In this document: positions 10,932-19,880 of the stretch, piece after piece
How the letters are laid out: each line of letters starts with the position of its first letter
Position numbering within the stretch: the stretch's first letter is position 1
Assembly: GCA_001830045.1 (NCBI GenBank)
Contig: MIDA01000083.1
Span: forward strand, 1-32,411
Origin: Tenericutes bacterium RIFOXYA12_FULL_35_10
GTDB lineage: Bacteria; Bacillota_I; Bacilli_A; Acholeplasmatales; Acholeplasmataceae
Reading direction: 5' to 3'
DNA length: 32,411 bases
Translations under genes and position numbers: made by a program
Notes under the pieces: generated by a model
Database searches by the model: none
The model's input: only the letters and a program-made list of their open reading frames with translations
Told to the model about the DNA's origin: nothing

Positions 10932-11139
10932 GAATTATAATTTGAAAAGCACTAAAATGTTTAATGATTAAGTATAATCTAAGTGCCGTATGCAATCTCA
11001 TTTATATGATGGTTCAATTACGATAGATTACTGAAATTGCAGCTAGACTAATGGTACATAGGCGAATAGTGTCATAAAACTAACCAATAGTGTTCCAAGT
11101 TTATATCAGATTTAATTTCATTTTACAGTTCAAAAGCAT

Positions 11140-11166
11140 AGGCCGGATACCTCGGTATCAGGCCTT
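11140..11166 (+). terminator. Rho-independent terminator
   Basis: AGGCCgGATACC-TC-GGTATCaGGCCT followed by TTTAT. Confidence 0.8.
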
Positions 11167-11315
11167 TTATCATGCGAAAAATTCGTTTTCACATCAACAA
11201 CTATAAAAATGGCAATATCGATCCTTCGAACTATAATCGATATTAGTAATCTTATAATATCTCTCTCCATAACTTTTCAATGATTACTCAAAGAATCGCA
11301 TAAGCACCTCGCATC

Positions 11316-11861
11316 TTAATGGATTAATGGCATTATTTTCTTCATCAAGGAAATGATTTCATATTCAGATAGTTCGTCAGGATTTGATAACCAATAGACT
11401 AGTATACCAATCATACCGGATAGTGTATATTCTAAAATATACTCAGTTTGGACTGATTCCATAATCTCTTTTACAGGCATATGATTATATAAAGATTGTT
11501 TTATAGAGTGTTTGAGTTTAGAGACAAATCTCGGATCCCCATTTTCACCTAAAAGAACAACATAATAATCTTTATGCTGTTTAAAATATTCGACGTATTG
11601 ATCAATGGGCATACCAATGTTGATATTCATAGATTCTACGGGTGGCATAGTATCAATGGATGGTATAACGGATTCCTCAATCTTTTCTAAAACGTTTTCT
11701 AGGTCAACATAATAATCATAAAAGGTACTACGATTATAGCCAGCTTTTTTAATTACATCTTTAACGGTAGTATGACTAAACCCTTTCACTTTGTACAGTT
11801 CCCAAAAAGCCTCTAGTATATTTTTCTCTGTTTGAATCCTAGTTTCACTATTCTTTTGCAT
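11316..11861 (-). CDS. TetR/AcrR-family transcriptional regulator
   Basis: N-terminal HTH (ILEAFWELYKVKGFSHTTVKDVIKKAGYNRSTFYDYY); start moved to ATG at 11861, preceded by AAGGAGATATT. Confidence 0.9.
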   Translation of the reverse strand: MQKNSETRIQTEKNILEAFWELYKVKGFSHTTVKDVIKKAGYNRSTFYDYYVDLENVLEKIEESVIPSIDTMPPVESMNINIGMPIDQYVEYFKQHKDYYVVLLGENGDPRFVSKLKHSIKQSLYNHMPVKEIMESVQTEYILEYTLSGMIGILVYWLSNPDELSEYEIISLMKKIMPLIH

Positions 11862-11935
11862 AATATCTCCTTTTTCCGACAAATCCAAATTGTTTGTGGG
11901 TTGTTATCGGTACGACATCATTATAAAATAAAAAT

Positions 11936-11947
11936 ACAACACGTTGT
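11936..11947. promoter_or_regulatory. Candidate operator in the tetR/ABC divergent region (ACAAC-AC-GTTGT)
   Basis: Inverted repeat between the divergent TetR and ABC genes. Confidence 0.4.
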
Positions 11948-12005
11948 CGGGTGACTTAATTTTATTAAATGCACATCAATTTGTCAACAGAGAAGGAGAA
12001 TTAAT

Positions 12006-12899
12006 ATGTCAATGATAAAGATTTATAATGCAACGAAAAACTATGGAGAAAATAAGGGAATATTCAATCTTAGTTTTAATGTAGAAAAAGGAGAAGTGTT
12101 TGGTTTATTAGGACCCAATGGTGCTGGTAAAACAACAACTATTAGACATCTTTTAGGTTTTTCAAAACTAGATTCAGGGATTATGTATATTGACAATGAG
12201 GAAACTTGGACAGAATCAGCTAAAGTTCAAGATAAGTTGGGATATTTACCCGGTGAGATATCGTTTCCTGAAAACCTAACAGGAATGGAGTTCATTGAAT
12301 ACATAGGTCAACTTAGAGGAATGAAGAGTTTCGATAAAGCAAAAAGACTTCTCGAGTACTTTGACTTGAATGCAAGTGCAAAATTAAAAAGAATGTCAAA
12401 GGGTATGAAGCAAAAAATTGCACTTGTAGTAGCTTTTATGCATGATCCCCAAATTGTAATTTTAGATGAACCTACGAGTGGTCTTGACCCTTTAATGCAA
12501 GAAAGATTTATACAGTTAATTGCTCAAGAAAAGAAAAACGGGAAAACAATCTTATTGAGTTCTCATATGTTCAATGAAATCGAAAGAACATGTGACAAAG
12601 TAGCGATTATCAAACAAGGAAGACTTATCACTGAGATATCCATGAAGAGTATTCGACAACATAGCAAGAAAATATATGAAATTGGATTTAATAAAACCGA
12701 AGAACTTGAAAAATTCACAGAATTTGACTTTAGAATAGAAATGTTAAACCTAGAAAAACAAAAGATTAAGATTGAGATCAATGATACAAATATCAATCAA
12801 TTGATCTCAAAACTTTCGTTAATGGATATCAAATACATTAAAGAAGATGTTTATACACTAGAAAAACATTTCATGCAATACTATGGAAAGGAAGTATAG
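12006..12899 (+). CDS. ABC transporter ATP-binding protein
   Basis: Walker A GPNGAGKTT, MSKGMKQKIAL signature, ILDEPTSGLDP Walker B. Confidence 0.95.
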   Translation: MSMIKIYNATKNYGENKGIFNLSFNVEKGEVFGLLGPNGAGKTTTIRHLLGFSKLDSGIMYIDNEETWTESAKVQDKLGYLPGEISFPENLTGMEFIEYIGQLRGMKSFDKAKRLLEYFDLNASAKLKRMSKGMKQKIALVVAFMHDPQIVILDEPTSGLDPLMQERFIQLIAQEKKNGKTILLSSHMFNEIERTCDKVAIIKQGRLITEISMKSIRQHSKKIYEIGFNKTEELEKFTEFDFRIEMLNLEKQKIKIEINDTNINQLISKLSLMDIKYIKEDVYTLEKHFMQYYGKEV

Positions 12900-12902
12900 A
12901 AA

Positions 12903-13655
12903 ATGTTCTCATATACAGTTTTTAAACATGCTCTTAAATCTAATTATTTTCTTTGGTTAATCGTAACACTAACAACAACCATATTTTTAAGTGCAACCAT
13001 ATTTGCTGTAGAAAGTTTGACTAGTGATGGTGCTTCATTGCCAGGTGCTGATGGTAATATATTCTCATTATTAAATCAAACCTTCTTTTCAATGATAGGT
13101 ATCCTACTACCGCTAATTTATATTGTAGTTGTAAGCAATAAAGTGATTTCAAAGGAAGTAGATAATGGATCGATGGCATTCACAATGACCACTCCTGTAG
13201 GGAGAACAAGACTGATTTTTTCAAGGTTACTCTTTCTATTTATCTCAATAGTTACAATGTTCACTATCATTACCATAGGTGGATTAGCAGCAGCAAGCAC
13301 TCTATCGATTAATTTTGATTCTGGGACAATGCTAAAATTGATGTTGAATCTTCTTTTTCTAGAGTTATCGTTTGCGGGTATTACGATATTGATGTCTTCA
13401 ATTTTTAATAAATCTTCATTATCATTGGGACTTGGTGCGGGATTGACGCTAGGGATGTTTTTGGTAAGCACGATCGCTAGTTTAGCAACTGATCTTGAAC
13501 CTCTAAAGTATTTATCATTAGTACAGTTTTACGATGTTAATGGTATAATTAACAATAGTGAAAATCAGATAAATATCATAATTTTGGTTGTAGTATTTAC
13601 AACATTGAGTTTTATTGGAATACAAGTTTTCAGAAAGAAAAACCTCCCACTATAA
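12903..13655 (+). CDS. ABC-2 type transporter permease
   Basis: Multi-TM protein, directly downstream of the ATPase. Confidence 0.85.
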   Translation: MFSYTVFKHALKSNYFLWLIVTLTTTIFLSATIFAVESLTSDGASLPGADGNIFSLLNQTFFSMIGILLPLIYIVVVSNKVISKEVDNGSMAFTMTTPVGRTRLIFSRLLFLFISIVTMFTIITIGGLAAASTLSINFDSGTMLKLMLNLLFLELSFAGITILMSSIFNKSSLSLGLGAGLTLGMFLVSTIASLATDLEPLKYLSLVQFYDVNGIINNSENQINIIILVVVFTTLSFIGIQVFRKKNLPL

Positions 13656-13687
13656 GCAAATTGTCCTTTTATTAAGCTTTTTTAAAG

Positions 13688-13780
13688 TGGTGCTAAAAAT
13701 CTACATGATTTCGGCTAAGTTGCTAAAATTGAATTATATCACATTACTTCACACAGTACAGTAAATGGAATTTTAACTAA
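13688..13780. repeat. Degenerate dispersed repeat, copy A
   Basis: Shares GGTGCTAAAA and ACACAGTACAGtAAATG..ATTTTAAC with copy B near 17397-17463. Confidence 0.5.
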
Positions 13781-13959
13781 CAATCACACTTATAAACAAG
13801 AACTATAAAGTATATTTTTTTTGTCTACAATAGCGCGATGAAAGCCTACATCATCCCATCTCAAGTTTTTGAATCAGAAGAACAAAAAGAAGATCTATTA
13901 CGTTTTATTGAGCGTAAAAGAAATTAATTAATATCAAAAGTTATTAGGGGGGATTCAAC

Positions 13960-14673
13960 ATGAAAAGAATCGTGTTTATAGTTATTGCTTTATTATTAAC
14001 AACTTTATCATCTTGTGTTTCTTTCGAATTAAGAAATTTACCAGAATCTTTTACAGAGTGGTCATCAACTGATGATGCATTCTCTTTTCAAATACAAGGA
14101 TTATCTGATTATGTAGGTCATGGTGAAATCAGTTTGACTGATGAAACCATTGAAGTTTATGTCCTAATCAATGTAATTCAAGGTGAAGTCTATCTACATC
14201 AAACAGATACAGATGATATCCATGGTGAACCCTATCTTACTTTTGATATAGAAAAGGGAAGTTTAGATGGAAAAACCATGACACTTGTTTTAATGGATCC
14301 TGAAACAGATGAGATTAAAAGTGATGCACTTCGCTTTGATATGGAAAAACGCATACTAACTGAAGATGATGATTTTGATGCGATCTATTATATTGAAAAT
14401 GGTTGGGAAAATAAGGATTTAGGATGGGAGTTACTCCAAACAAGTGGGTTTATGGTTAAGCATCAGATGCTTGGTTATATTCAACATGAAGAGACAAAAA
14501 TCAGTATCCTATTTACCTTTAAAGAGCAACAAACATTTGAAATTACAAATAATGGTGTTATTATCTTATCAGGAACTTATGAAACAAAATGGTTAACTTT
14601 AAAACTTATGTTTCAAGAAGATGATCCTAATCTTGCCTATAACGAGATCGAATTAACAGCTGCATACATCTAG
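13960..14673 (+). CDS. Hypothetical lipoprotein
   Basis: Signal peptide with lipobox: MKRIVFIVIALLLTTLSSC. Confidence 0.8.
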   Translation: MKRIVFIVIALLLTTLSSCVSFELRNLPESFTEWSSTDDAFSFQIQGLSDYVGHGEISLTDETIEVYVLINVIQGEVYLHQTDTDDIHGEPYLTFDIEKGSLDGKTMTLVLMDPETDEIKSDALRFDMEKRILTEDDDFDAIYYIENGWENKDLGWELLQTSGFMVKHQMLGYIQHEETKISILFTFKEQQTFEITNNGVIILSGTYETKWLTLKLMFQEDDPNLAYNEIELTAAYI

Positions 14674-14702
14674 TTTTTTACCCATCCAAGGAGATAGATT
14701 AT

Positions 14703-15245
14703 ATGATGATTGAAACAGATCGCCTTATCATCCGCGATTTTGTCAATAGCGATTCCTCTTTTTTCACTAAGTTAGAAACTCACCCATACACTTATCACTA
14801 TGAAAAAGATCAATGTCCCACACCCCTTTATGTGAGTGAATCATTCTCGAATATCATGATGTTACAAACAAGTGATATTCGAATAAAGTATTCGTTACTG
14901 ATTACGCATAAAGAGACTTTAAAGCCTTTAGGACGTGTTGTTTTATGGGAAACTGATGACGATATCAAAGAATGGGAAATCGGATGGTCCATATGGCATG
15001 AAGAAGTAGGAAAAGGATATGCTACTGAAGCTGCACAAGCATTGATTGATTTTGCATTTCATACATTACAAGTACACCGCATCCAAGCGCTCTGTCATGA
15101 GGATTATATAAGTTCAGAAAAAGTGATGATCAAACTCCATATGAAAAAAGAAGGATTATTAAGAGGTATTAAAAAACTACATGACTCATGGGTTAACATG
15201 ATGATTTATGCTATTTTAGATTCAGATATTAATCCGAATAATTAG
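14703..15245 (+). CDS. GNAT-family N-acetyltransferase (RimJ/RimL-like)
   Basis: ETDRLIIRDF, GWSIWHEEVGKGYATEAAQALIDFAF, HRIQALCHEDYISSEKVMIKLHMKKEG. Confidence 0.9.
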   Translation: MMIETDRLIIRDFVNSDSSFFTKLETHPYTYHYEKDQCPTPLYVSESFSNIMMLQTSDIRIKYSLLITHKETLKPLGRVVLWETDDDIKEWEIGWSIWHEEVGKGYATEAAQALIDFAFHTLQVHRIQALCHEDYISSEKVMIKLHMKKEGLLRGIKKLHDSWVNMMIYAILDSDINPNN

Positions 15246-15294
15246 ACAAAAAAACATACACAAATTCAATGAAATCGTGTATTTTTTATTTTTC
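15246..15294. terminator. Degenerate copy of the 17999-18038 terminator
   Basis: aaaaaacatacacaaattcaatgaaatcgtgtattttttatttttc, near-identical to the sequence at 17996. Confidence 0.6.
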
Positions 15295-15395
15295 TTATAA
15301 CCAATTGTTTAGATTTTCTTTGATAAACACATCAAATGATTTTGTTTTTCTGCCAAGTAATGTCTCAATTGATGAAGTTTTTTTAATTGTTGTTC
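15295..15395 (-). pseudogene. 3' fragment of an NmrA-like gene (partial duplicate of the end of 18046-18876)
   Basis: Minus strand encodes SSIETLLGRKTKSFDVFIKENLNNWL*, compared with STIETLLGRKATSFDTFIKENLNIWL* at the intact gene. Confidence 0.85.
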
Positions 15396-15524
15396 ATAAT
15401 TAGAAGCAATATTATAATGTTTTGAGGAGAAAAAACATGAATTTCCGAACTCCAAAATGACTAATTTCTTACTCAATTGGGATGGGTCATTTTTATTATC
15501 TATGGACATTTAATATAGAAATTA

Positions 15525-15563
15525 TGTGACATTATTTCTGGCTTAGGATGAAAAAAAGTCACA
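15525..15563. promoter_or_regulatory. Inverted repeat operator IR1 upstream of the AbiE pair (TGTGAC-N27-GTCACA)
   Basis: TGTGAC 15525-15530 and GTCACA 15558-15563. Confidence 0.65.
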
Positions 15564-15614
15564 AGTTCAGTGAACATATTATTAAGTCCCATTGAAAGTA
15601 TCTATGTATAATAT

Positions 15615-15653
15615 TGTGACATATTTTCATAACAATAACGAAAAAAAGTCACA
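15615..15653. promoter_or_regulatory. Inverted repeat operator IR2 upstream of the AbiE pair (TGTGAC-N27-GTCACA)
   Basis: TGTGAC 15615-15620 and GTCACA 15648-15653; exactly 90 bp from IR1 with the same spacer length. Confidence 0.65.
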
Positions 15654-15705
15654 AATCAATAAACTTATGATATAGTGAGTATGAGGTTATCTTTTGGAGG
15701 TACGT

Positions 15706-16368
15706 ATGGAAAATTTAAGTCTAATCGACAGAATCTATATGTTTATTAAAACCAACTATAAAACTAGTCAACCGTTTTTTCTCAAAGATTTGTATGCTCA
15801 ATTTCCAGAGATAAACGAAGGAACGATTAGAGAGTCCATTCGAAGACTACTAAATGAAGAAAAAATACTTAAGGCTAAAAATGGGGTTTATGAATTGCCG
15901 AATCCCGACAGAGTACTTAAATCACATGTAGTTAATGTATCGAATGTGGTCGAACAAACATACTTGAAAGATAAAGAGAATAATGTAATCGGGTATAGAA
16001 GTGGCATTAATTTTGCTAATATGCTGGGATTAACATCACAAACAGCAAGCGTTGAGGTTGTCTACTCAAATGCGGTTTCAAACAGAAAAAGAGAGATTAA
16101 ACTTAATAAGAGTAGATTGATTATCAATGCGCCAAGAGTAGAAGTCACAAATAAAAATTTCAAATTACTTCAAGTATTAGATCTTTTGACAGAGTTTGAA
16201 AAATATAGTGAATATGATTTAATACAAGCAGAATCAAAGCTTTTGTCATACATTTCAGGGATTATGTTGTCGGTTGATGAACTGGATCGTATTGTAGAAT
16301 CATATCCACTAGCTGCACAAGTGAAATTCTATAAAATTGGAGGAGCCAATGTTATTACAAAGAGATAA
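15706..16368 (+). CDS. AbiEi-like (DUF6088-type) antitoxin of a type IV toxin-antitoxin system
   Basis: Winged-helix N-terminus (FFLKDLYAQFPEINEGTIRESIRRLLNEEKILKAKNGVYELP); overlaps the downstream nucleotidyltransferase; ATG 15706 has an upstream GGAGG. Confidence 0.8.
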   Translation: MENLSLIDRIYMFIKTNYKTSQPFFLKDLYAQFPEINEGTIRESIRRLLNEEKILKAKNGVYELPNPDRVLKSHVVNVSNVVEQTYLKDKENNVIGYRSGINFANMLGLTSQTASVEVVYSNAVSNRKREIKLNKSRLIINAPRVEVTNKNFKLLQVLDLLTEFEKYSEYDLIQAESKLLSYISGIMLSVDELDRIVESYPLAAQVKFYKIGGANVITKR

Positions 16369-17290
16369 AGAAGTTTTTCAGGAATTAGTAATTGCAACTG
16401 CAAGTGATTTGGGTCTTGAAAACTTCCAAGTTGAAAAAGATTATTATGTTTCACTTTTCCTGAAAGCACTAACGAAACTTGAATCCAACATCTCTATCGT
16501 GTTTAAAGGAACATCATTATCTAAATGTAATTCCATCATTGATCGTTTTTCTGAAGATATCGACTTAGCATTACAGTTCAAAAGTGCAAAAGTCACACCA
16601 GGTGAAAGAAAACATCTGAAGAACTCGATATTGGAAGTCATTAACATATTAAATATGACTTTGCTTAATGAAGGAGATATTCGATCAGGAAGAGATCACA
16701 ACGAATACCATATTGGGTATGCCAATACTTTTAATGGAGATGGTAAGATGGTGCCACACATCATTGTTGAAACCATTGTTGTATATAGACCCTATCCTTG
16801 TGTAAATCTAGATGTTAGTAATTATATAACCAAGTATTTAACTAAAGCAAGTGAAGATCAACTAATTGCGAAATATGAACTAGAGCCATTTAAAATGCTG
16901 ATTCAATCGGTTGAAAGGACTTTTATAGATAAACTTTTTGCTATCTGTGACTATCATTTAGAAGGCAAATATAACCGCTATTCAAGGCATATCTATGACA
17001 TTCACATGATTTGGCAAAGTGGGAAGTTAAATATGGAGCTGGTGAAATCGATTGTTTCTGATGTCGTGAAAGATAGACAAATTTACGGCGTTCGAAATTC
17101 ATCATGTCTACCCGGAGCAAAACCTATCGAAATATTAAGAGAGATAATTAAAACAAACGTATATGAAAATGACTATAACGATGTAACGTCTAAATTTATA
17201 TATAAATTGGTTGATTACAGTGCTGCAATCAAGAGTCTAACGGAGATAATCGATTCAAACATTATCCCGAGTCTTATAGAAGCTTATTAG
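16349..17290 (+). CDS. AbiEii/AbiGii-family nucleotidyltransferase toxin
   Basis: VFKGTSLSKCNSIIDRFSEDIDLAL and KLFAICDYHLEGKYNRYSRHIYDI motifs of the DUF1814/AbiEii family; 20-nt overlap with the antitoxin gene. Confidence 0.87.
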   Translation: MLLQRDKEVFQELVIATASDLGLENFQVEKDYYVSLFLKALTKLESNISIVFKGTSLSKCNSIIDRFSEDIDLALQFKSAKVTPGERKHLKNSILEVINILNMTLLNEGDIRSGRDHNEYHIGYANTFNGDGKMVPHIIVETIVVYRPYPCVNLDVSNYITKYLTKASEDQLIAKYELEPFKMLIQSVERTFIDKLFAICDYHLEGKYNRYSRHIYDIHMIWQSGKLNMELVKSIVSDVVKDRQIYGVRNSSCLPGAKPIEILREIIKTNVYENDYNDVTSKFIYKLVDYSAAIKSLTEIIDSNIIPSLIEAY

Positions 17291-17396
17291 GTTAAATTTT
17301 CTAGAAAATAACAAGATTAGCATTAGTATATTCATAAAATCGATTGAGTGAATACGATAATAGTTTAGAAAATCATAGGCTGTTCCAGCTTTGTAG

Positions 17397-17463
17397 GGGT
17401 GCTAAAATCAATCTGGGGTGCTCCTCGTTCACCTTACACAGTACAGCAAATGAGATTTAAACC
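17397..17463. repeat. Degenerate dispersed repeat, copy B
   Basis: GGGGTGCTAAAA..ACACAGTACAGcAAATGAGATTTAAAC; see copy A. Confidence 0.5.
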
Positions 17464-17560
17464 CACATTCCACTTTAATTATAATTTTCACAATAGTAAT
17501 ATGAGCATCACTTAATTACAATGAATTATTATCCTATACGAAAATAGGGAGAAAGATTAT

Positions 17561-17995
17561 ATGAGAGCTATCCATCTAAGTTTAATCACCATATGTTTAT
17601 TGATCATTCGAATCATTGAAGTTATATTTAATCTTTATTTCATGTTTTACATACACGATATCATCTTAATTGTTCTTGTCTTAAGTACTTTAGTTTATGG
17701 CATCCTATATCGAAGACAATATCTTTATGAACTATTTAAACGAATTGATCGAATGAGTATAAAAATAGTTAACTTGGTATTACTCATACTTTTATGGTTC
17801 ATCATGTTTATTTTTTCAATTCAGGGTATCTTTAGGATTTCAGATTATCTCTTAACGACACAAATGAGTCAACTTGGATGGGGGTTAAGAGATCTCTTAT
17901 ATGGTAAGTTGGTGAATGTGATGCAGTACCTTATTCAACTTATACCACTATTGGTATACATGATGTTCTTTAATCTAAAGAAACAAGAATCATAA
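17561..17995 (+). CDS. Hypothetical integral membrane protein (about 4 TM)
   Basis: Hydrophobic segments; AGGGAGA upstream of ATG. Confidence 0.7.
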   Translation: MRAIHLSLITICLLIIRIIEVIFNLYFMFYIHDIILIVLVLSTLVYGILYRRQYLYELFKRIDRMSIKIVNLVLLILLWFIMFIFSIQGIFRISDYLLTTQMSQLGWGLRDLLYGKLVNVMQYLIQLIPLLVYMMFFNLKKQES

Positions 17996-17998
17996 AAC

Positions 17999-18038
17999 AA
18001 AAAACATACACAAATTCAATGGAATCGTGTATGTTTTT
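17999..18038. terminator. Bidirectional terminator between convergent genes
   Basis: AAAAACATACAC...GTGTATGTTTTT. Confidence 0.75.
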
Positions 18039-18045
18039 ATTTTTC

Positions 18046-18876
18046 TTATAACCAAATGTTTAGATTTTCTTTGATAAACGTATCAAACGATGTTGCTTTT
18101 CTACCGAGTAAAGTCTCAATCGTTGAAGTTGTCTTTTTAGCTGTTCCTAAGCGTGTCATGAAATAAAGCATTTTTGTGACACTCACATAATCTTTTGGAT
18201 ATCCTAGGGAAATCATATGTTTTCCATAGTCATTCATGTTTGGATTTGCGTACGTGATCTTTCTTCCTAAATGGTTACTAAACATGGCTGCAACCTCATC
18301 ATAATCTAAAGCATCAGATCCAGTGATTGTGTAAGCTTGATTGATGTGTTTATCACTTTCATGAAGCGATACACCACATGCTTCACCAATATCTTTTGCT
18401 GCGATAAACGATGTTTTCGATTTTCTAGCAGGGACGATAATTTGATTCAATGTTTTGATATCTTTACCATGAGGAGATATTAAATTTTCCATAAAGAAAC
18501 TTGGTCTAATAAAGGTGTAGGGTAAAGCTATTTTTTTAATATATTTTTCAATTTTTGCATGTGGGGGTATCGGATTCTTTTCAACACCCATCAGTGAAAC
18601 AAAAACGATGTGTTTAATCTGATGATCTTTACATGCATTTAAAAAGGGATAAATAGCTTTTGGGTCACCGATTTGAGGAGGTCTAATAAAGAAGACTTTC
18701 GTAATACCTTCCAGGGCTTTATCATATGTGTGTTCATCTAAAAAATCAAAGGGTACAACATGTTCGTTTGTTATCTTAGGTTGGTATAACCCTTCTTTAA
18801 AGGGTAATTGATGTTTGATTACGTAATCTTTAACGTATTTTCCGATGTTTCCTGTTGAACCGATCAGTAAGATCAT
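18046..18876 (-). CDS. NmrA-like NAD(P)-binding / SDR-family oxidoreductase
   Basis: MILLIGSTGNIGKYV Rossmann start; NmrA-like body. Confidence 0.88.
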   Translation of the reverse strand: MILLIGSTGNIGKYVKDYVIKHQLPFKEGLYQPKITNEHVVPFDFLDEHTYDKALEGITKVFFIRPPQIGDPKAIYPFLNACKDHQIKHIVFVSLMGVEKNPIPPHAKIEKYIKKIALPYTFIRPSFFMENLISPHGKDIKTLNQIIVPARKSKTSFIAAKDIGEACGVSLHESDKHINQAYTITGSDALDYDEVAAMFSNHLGRKITYANPNMNDYGKHMISLGYPKDYVSVTKMLYFMTRLGTAKKTTSTIETLLGRKATSFDTFIKENLNIWL

Positions 18877-19262
18877 TTGATGTCCTCTACGTGTTTTTTA
18901 AGTAAGATATTTAGCTTTTCAATCGTTTGTGAGAATTTAATGACATCATGATGGTTATACCAATCAATAAAGGGCATTTGACTACCTAATTCTTGCATCG
19001 TTATCTCAATGTTTTTAGGGATTAATAATAAGTTTTTACTAAACTCTTTTTTACCAAGATCTGTTAATACATAAACTTTTGTTTTACCTTCAATGGTGCC
19101 TTTGACATAGCCTTGTTCTTCAAATTTTTTAAGATTGTAAAAAATAGCGCCATTAGATGCTTCAATGTTGTTTTTTTTAAGCATTAATTTAAAACGATAA
19201 CCAATAACTTTATGTTCTTCGAGCAATGTTTTAATGAGCATTGCTTTAATGATACCGTGCAT
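18873..19262 (-). CDS. PadR-type transcriptional regulator
   Basis: GAIFYNLKKFEEQGYVKGTIEGKTKVYVLTDLGKKEF; ATG 19262 preceded by GGTGGTGATCTT; 4-nt overlap with the NmrA-like gene. Confidence 0.8.
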   Translation of the reverse strand: MHGIIKAMLIKTLLEEHKVIGYRFKLMLKKNNIEASNGAIFYNLKKFEEQGYVKGTIEGKTKVYVLTDLGKKEFSKNLLLIPKNIEITMQELGSQMPFIDWYNHHDVIKFSQTIEKLNILLKKHVEDIK

Positions 19263-19401
19263 AAGATCACCACCAAACGGATTATAGCACATCGTCTTTA
19301 ATGTGTCAACATTGACATATATTTAAGTTTTACTTTTTAAATAGCTTAATGATACAATATAAATGTTAAATCATTCAAACAGTTTATTCATCATGTGAGG
19401 T

Positions 19402-19776
19402 ATGACGTTGAAACTCAAAGAAAAAGCGAAGGAACTTAAAGAGAAGTTACCCATTATCTATATAGCGATGAAAAGTAAACAAACACCATGGTTTGCAAAA
19501 ATAGTCGCTTTTTCAGTGATCATCTACGCACTTTCACCCATTGATCTTATTCCAGATTTTATCCCCATCTTAGGTTATCTTGATGATTTGATCATCTTAC
19601 CTTTTCTGATCATATTGGCATTTAAACTCATCCCTAAAGACCTTATGGAAGAATTCAAGGAGCAAGCAAAAACGATCTGGGATCAAGGAAAACCAGTTCA
19701 CTGGTATTATGCCATACCTTTTCTTTTTATATGGTGTATAGTACTATTCTTTGTTGTAAAAGCAATCTGGTTTTAA
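19402..19776 (+). CDS. DUF1232 (YkvA-like) membrane protein
   Basis: VIIYALSPIDLIPDFIPILGYLDDLIILP. Confidence 0.9.
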   Translation: MTLKLKEKAKELKEKLPIIYIAMKSKQTPWFAKIVAFSVIIYALSPIDLIPDFIPILGYLDDLIILPFLIILAFKLIPKDLMEEFKEQAKTIWDQGKPVHWYYAIPFLFIWCIVLFFVVKAIWF

Positions 19777-19880
19777 GTGATGTATTTATAGTCTATTTGG
19801 ATGAAAACAAGATGTAAATGAGGTATATGTGAGTTAAGTATGTTATTATAAAATTAAGAATAGTGTTGGTGGAGGTTATC

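Noticed and set aside
13838-13927. 29-aa ORF MKAYIIPSQVFESEEQKEDLLRFIERKRN
   Set aside because: No recognisable ribosome-binding site or family; may be a gene remnant, so not called.
15309-15509. ORF of 66 aa on the minus strand
   Set aside because: Out of frame with the clear NmrA-like 3' remnant in the same DNA.
15525-15653. Two repeated units looking like a minimal CRISPR array
   Set aside because: Only two imperfect copies, each internally inverted, located at a TA promoter; better explained as operators.
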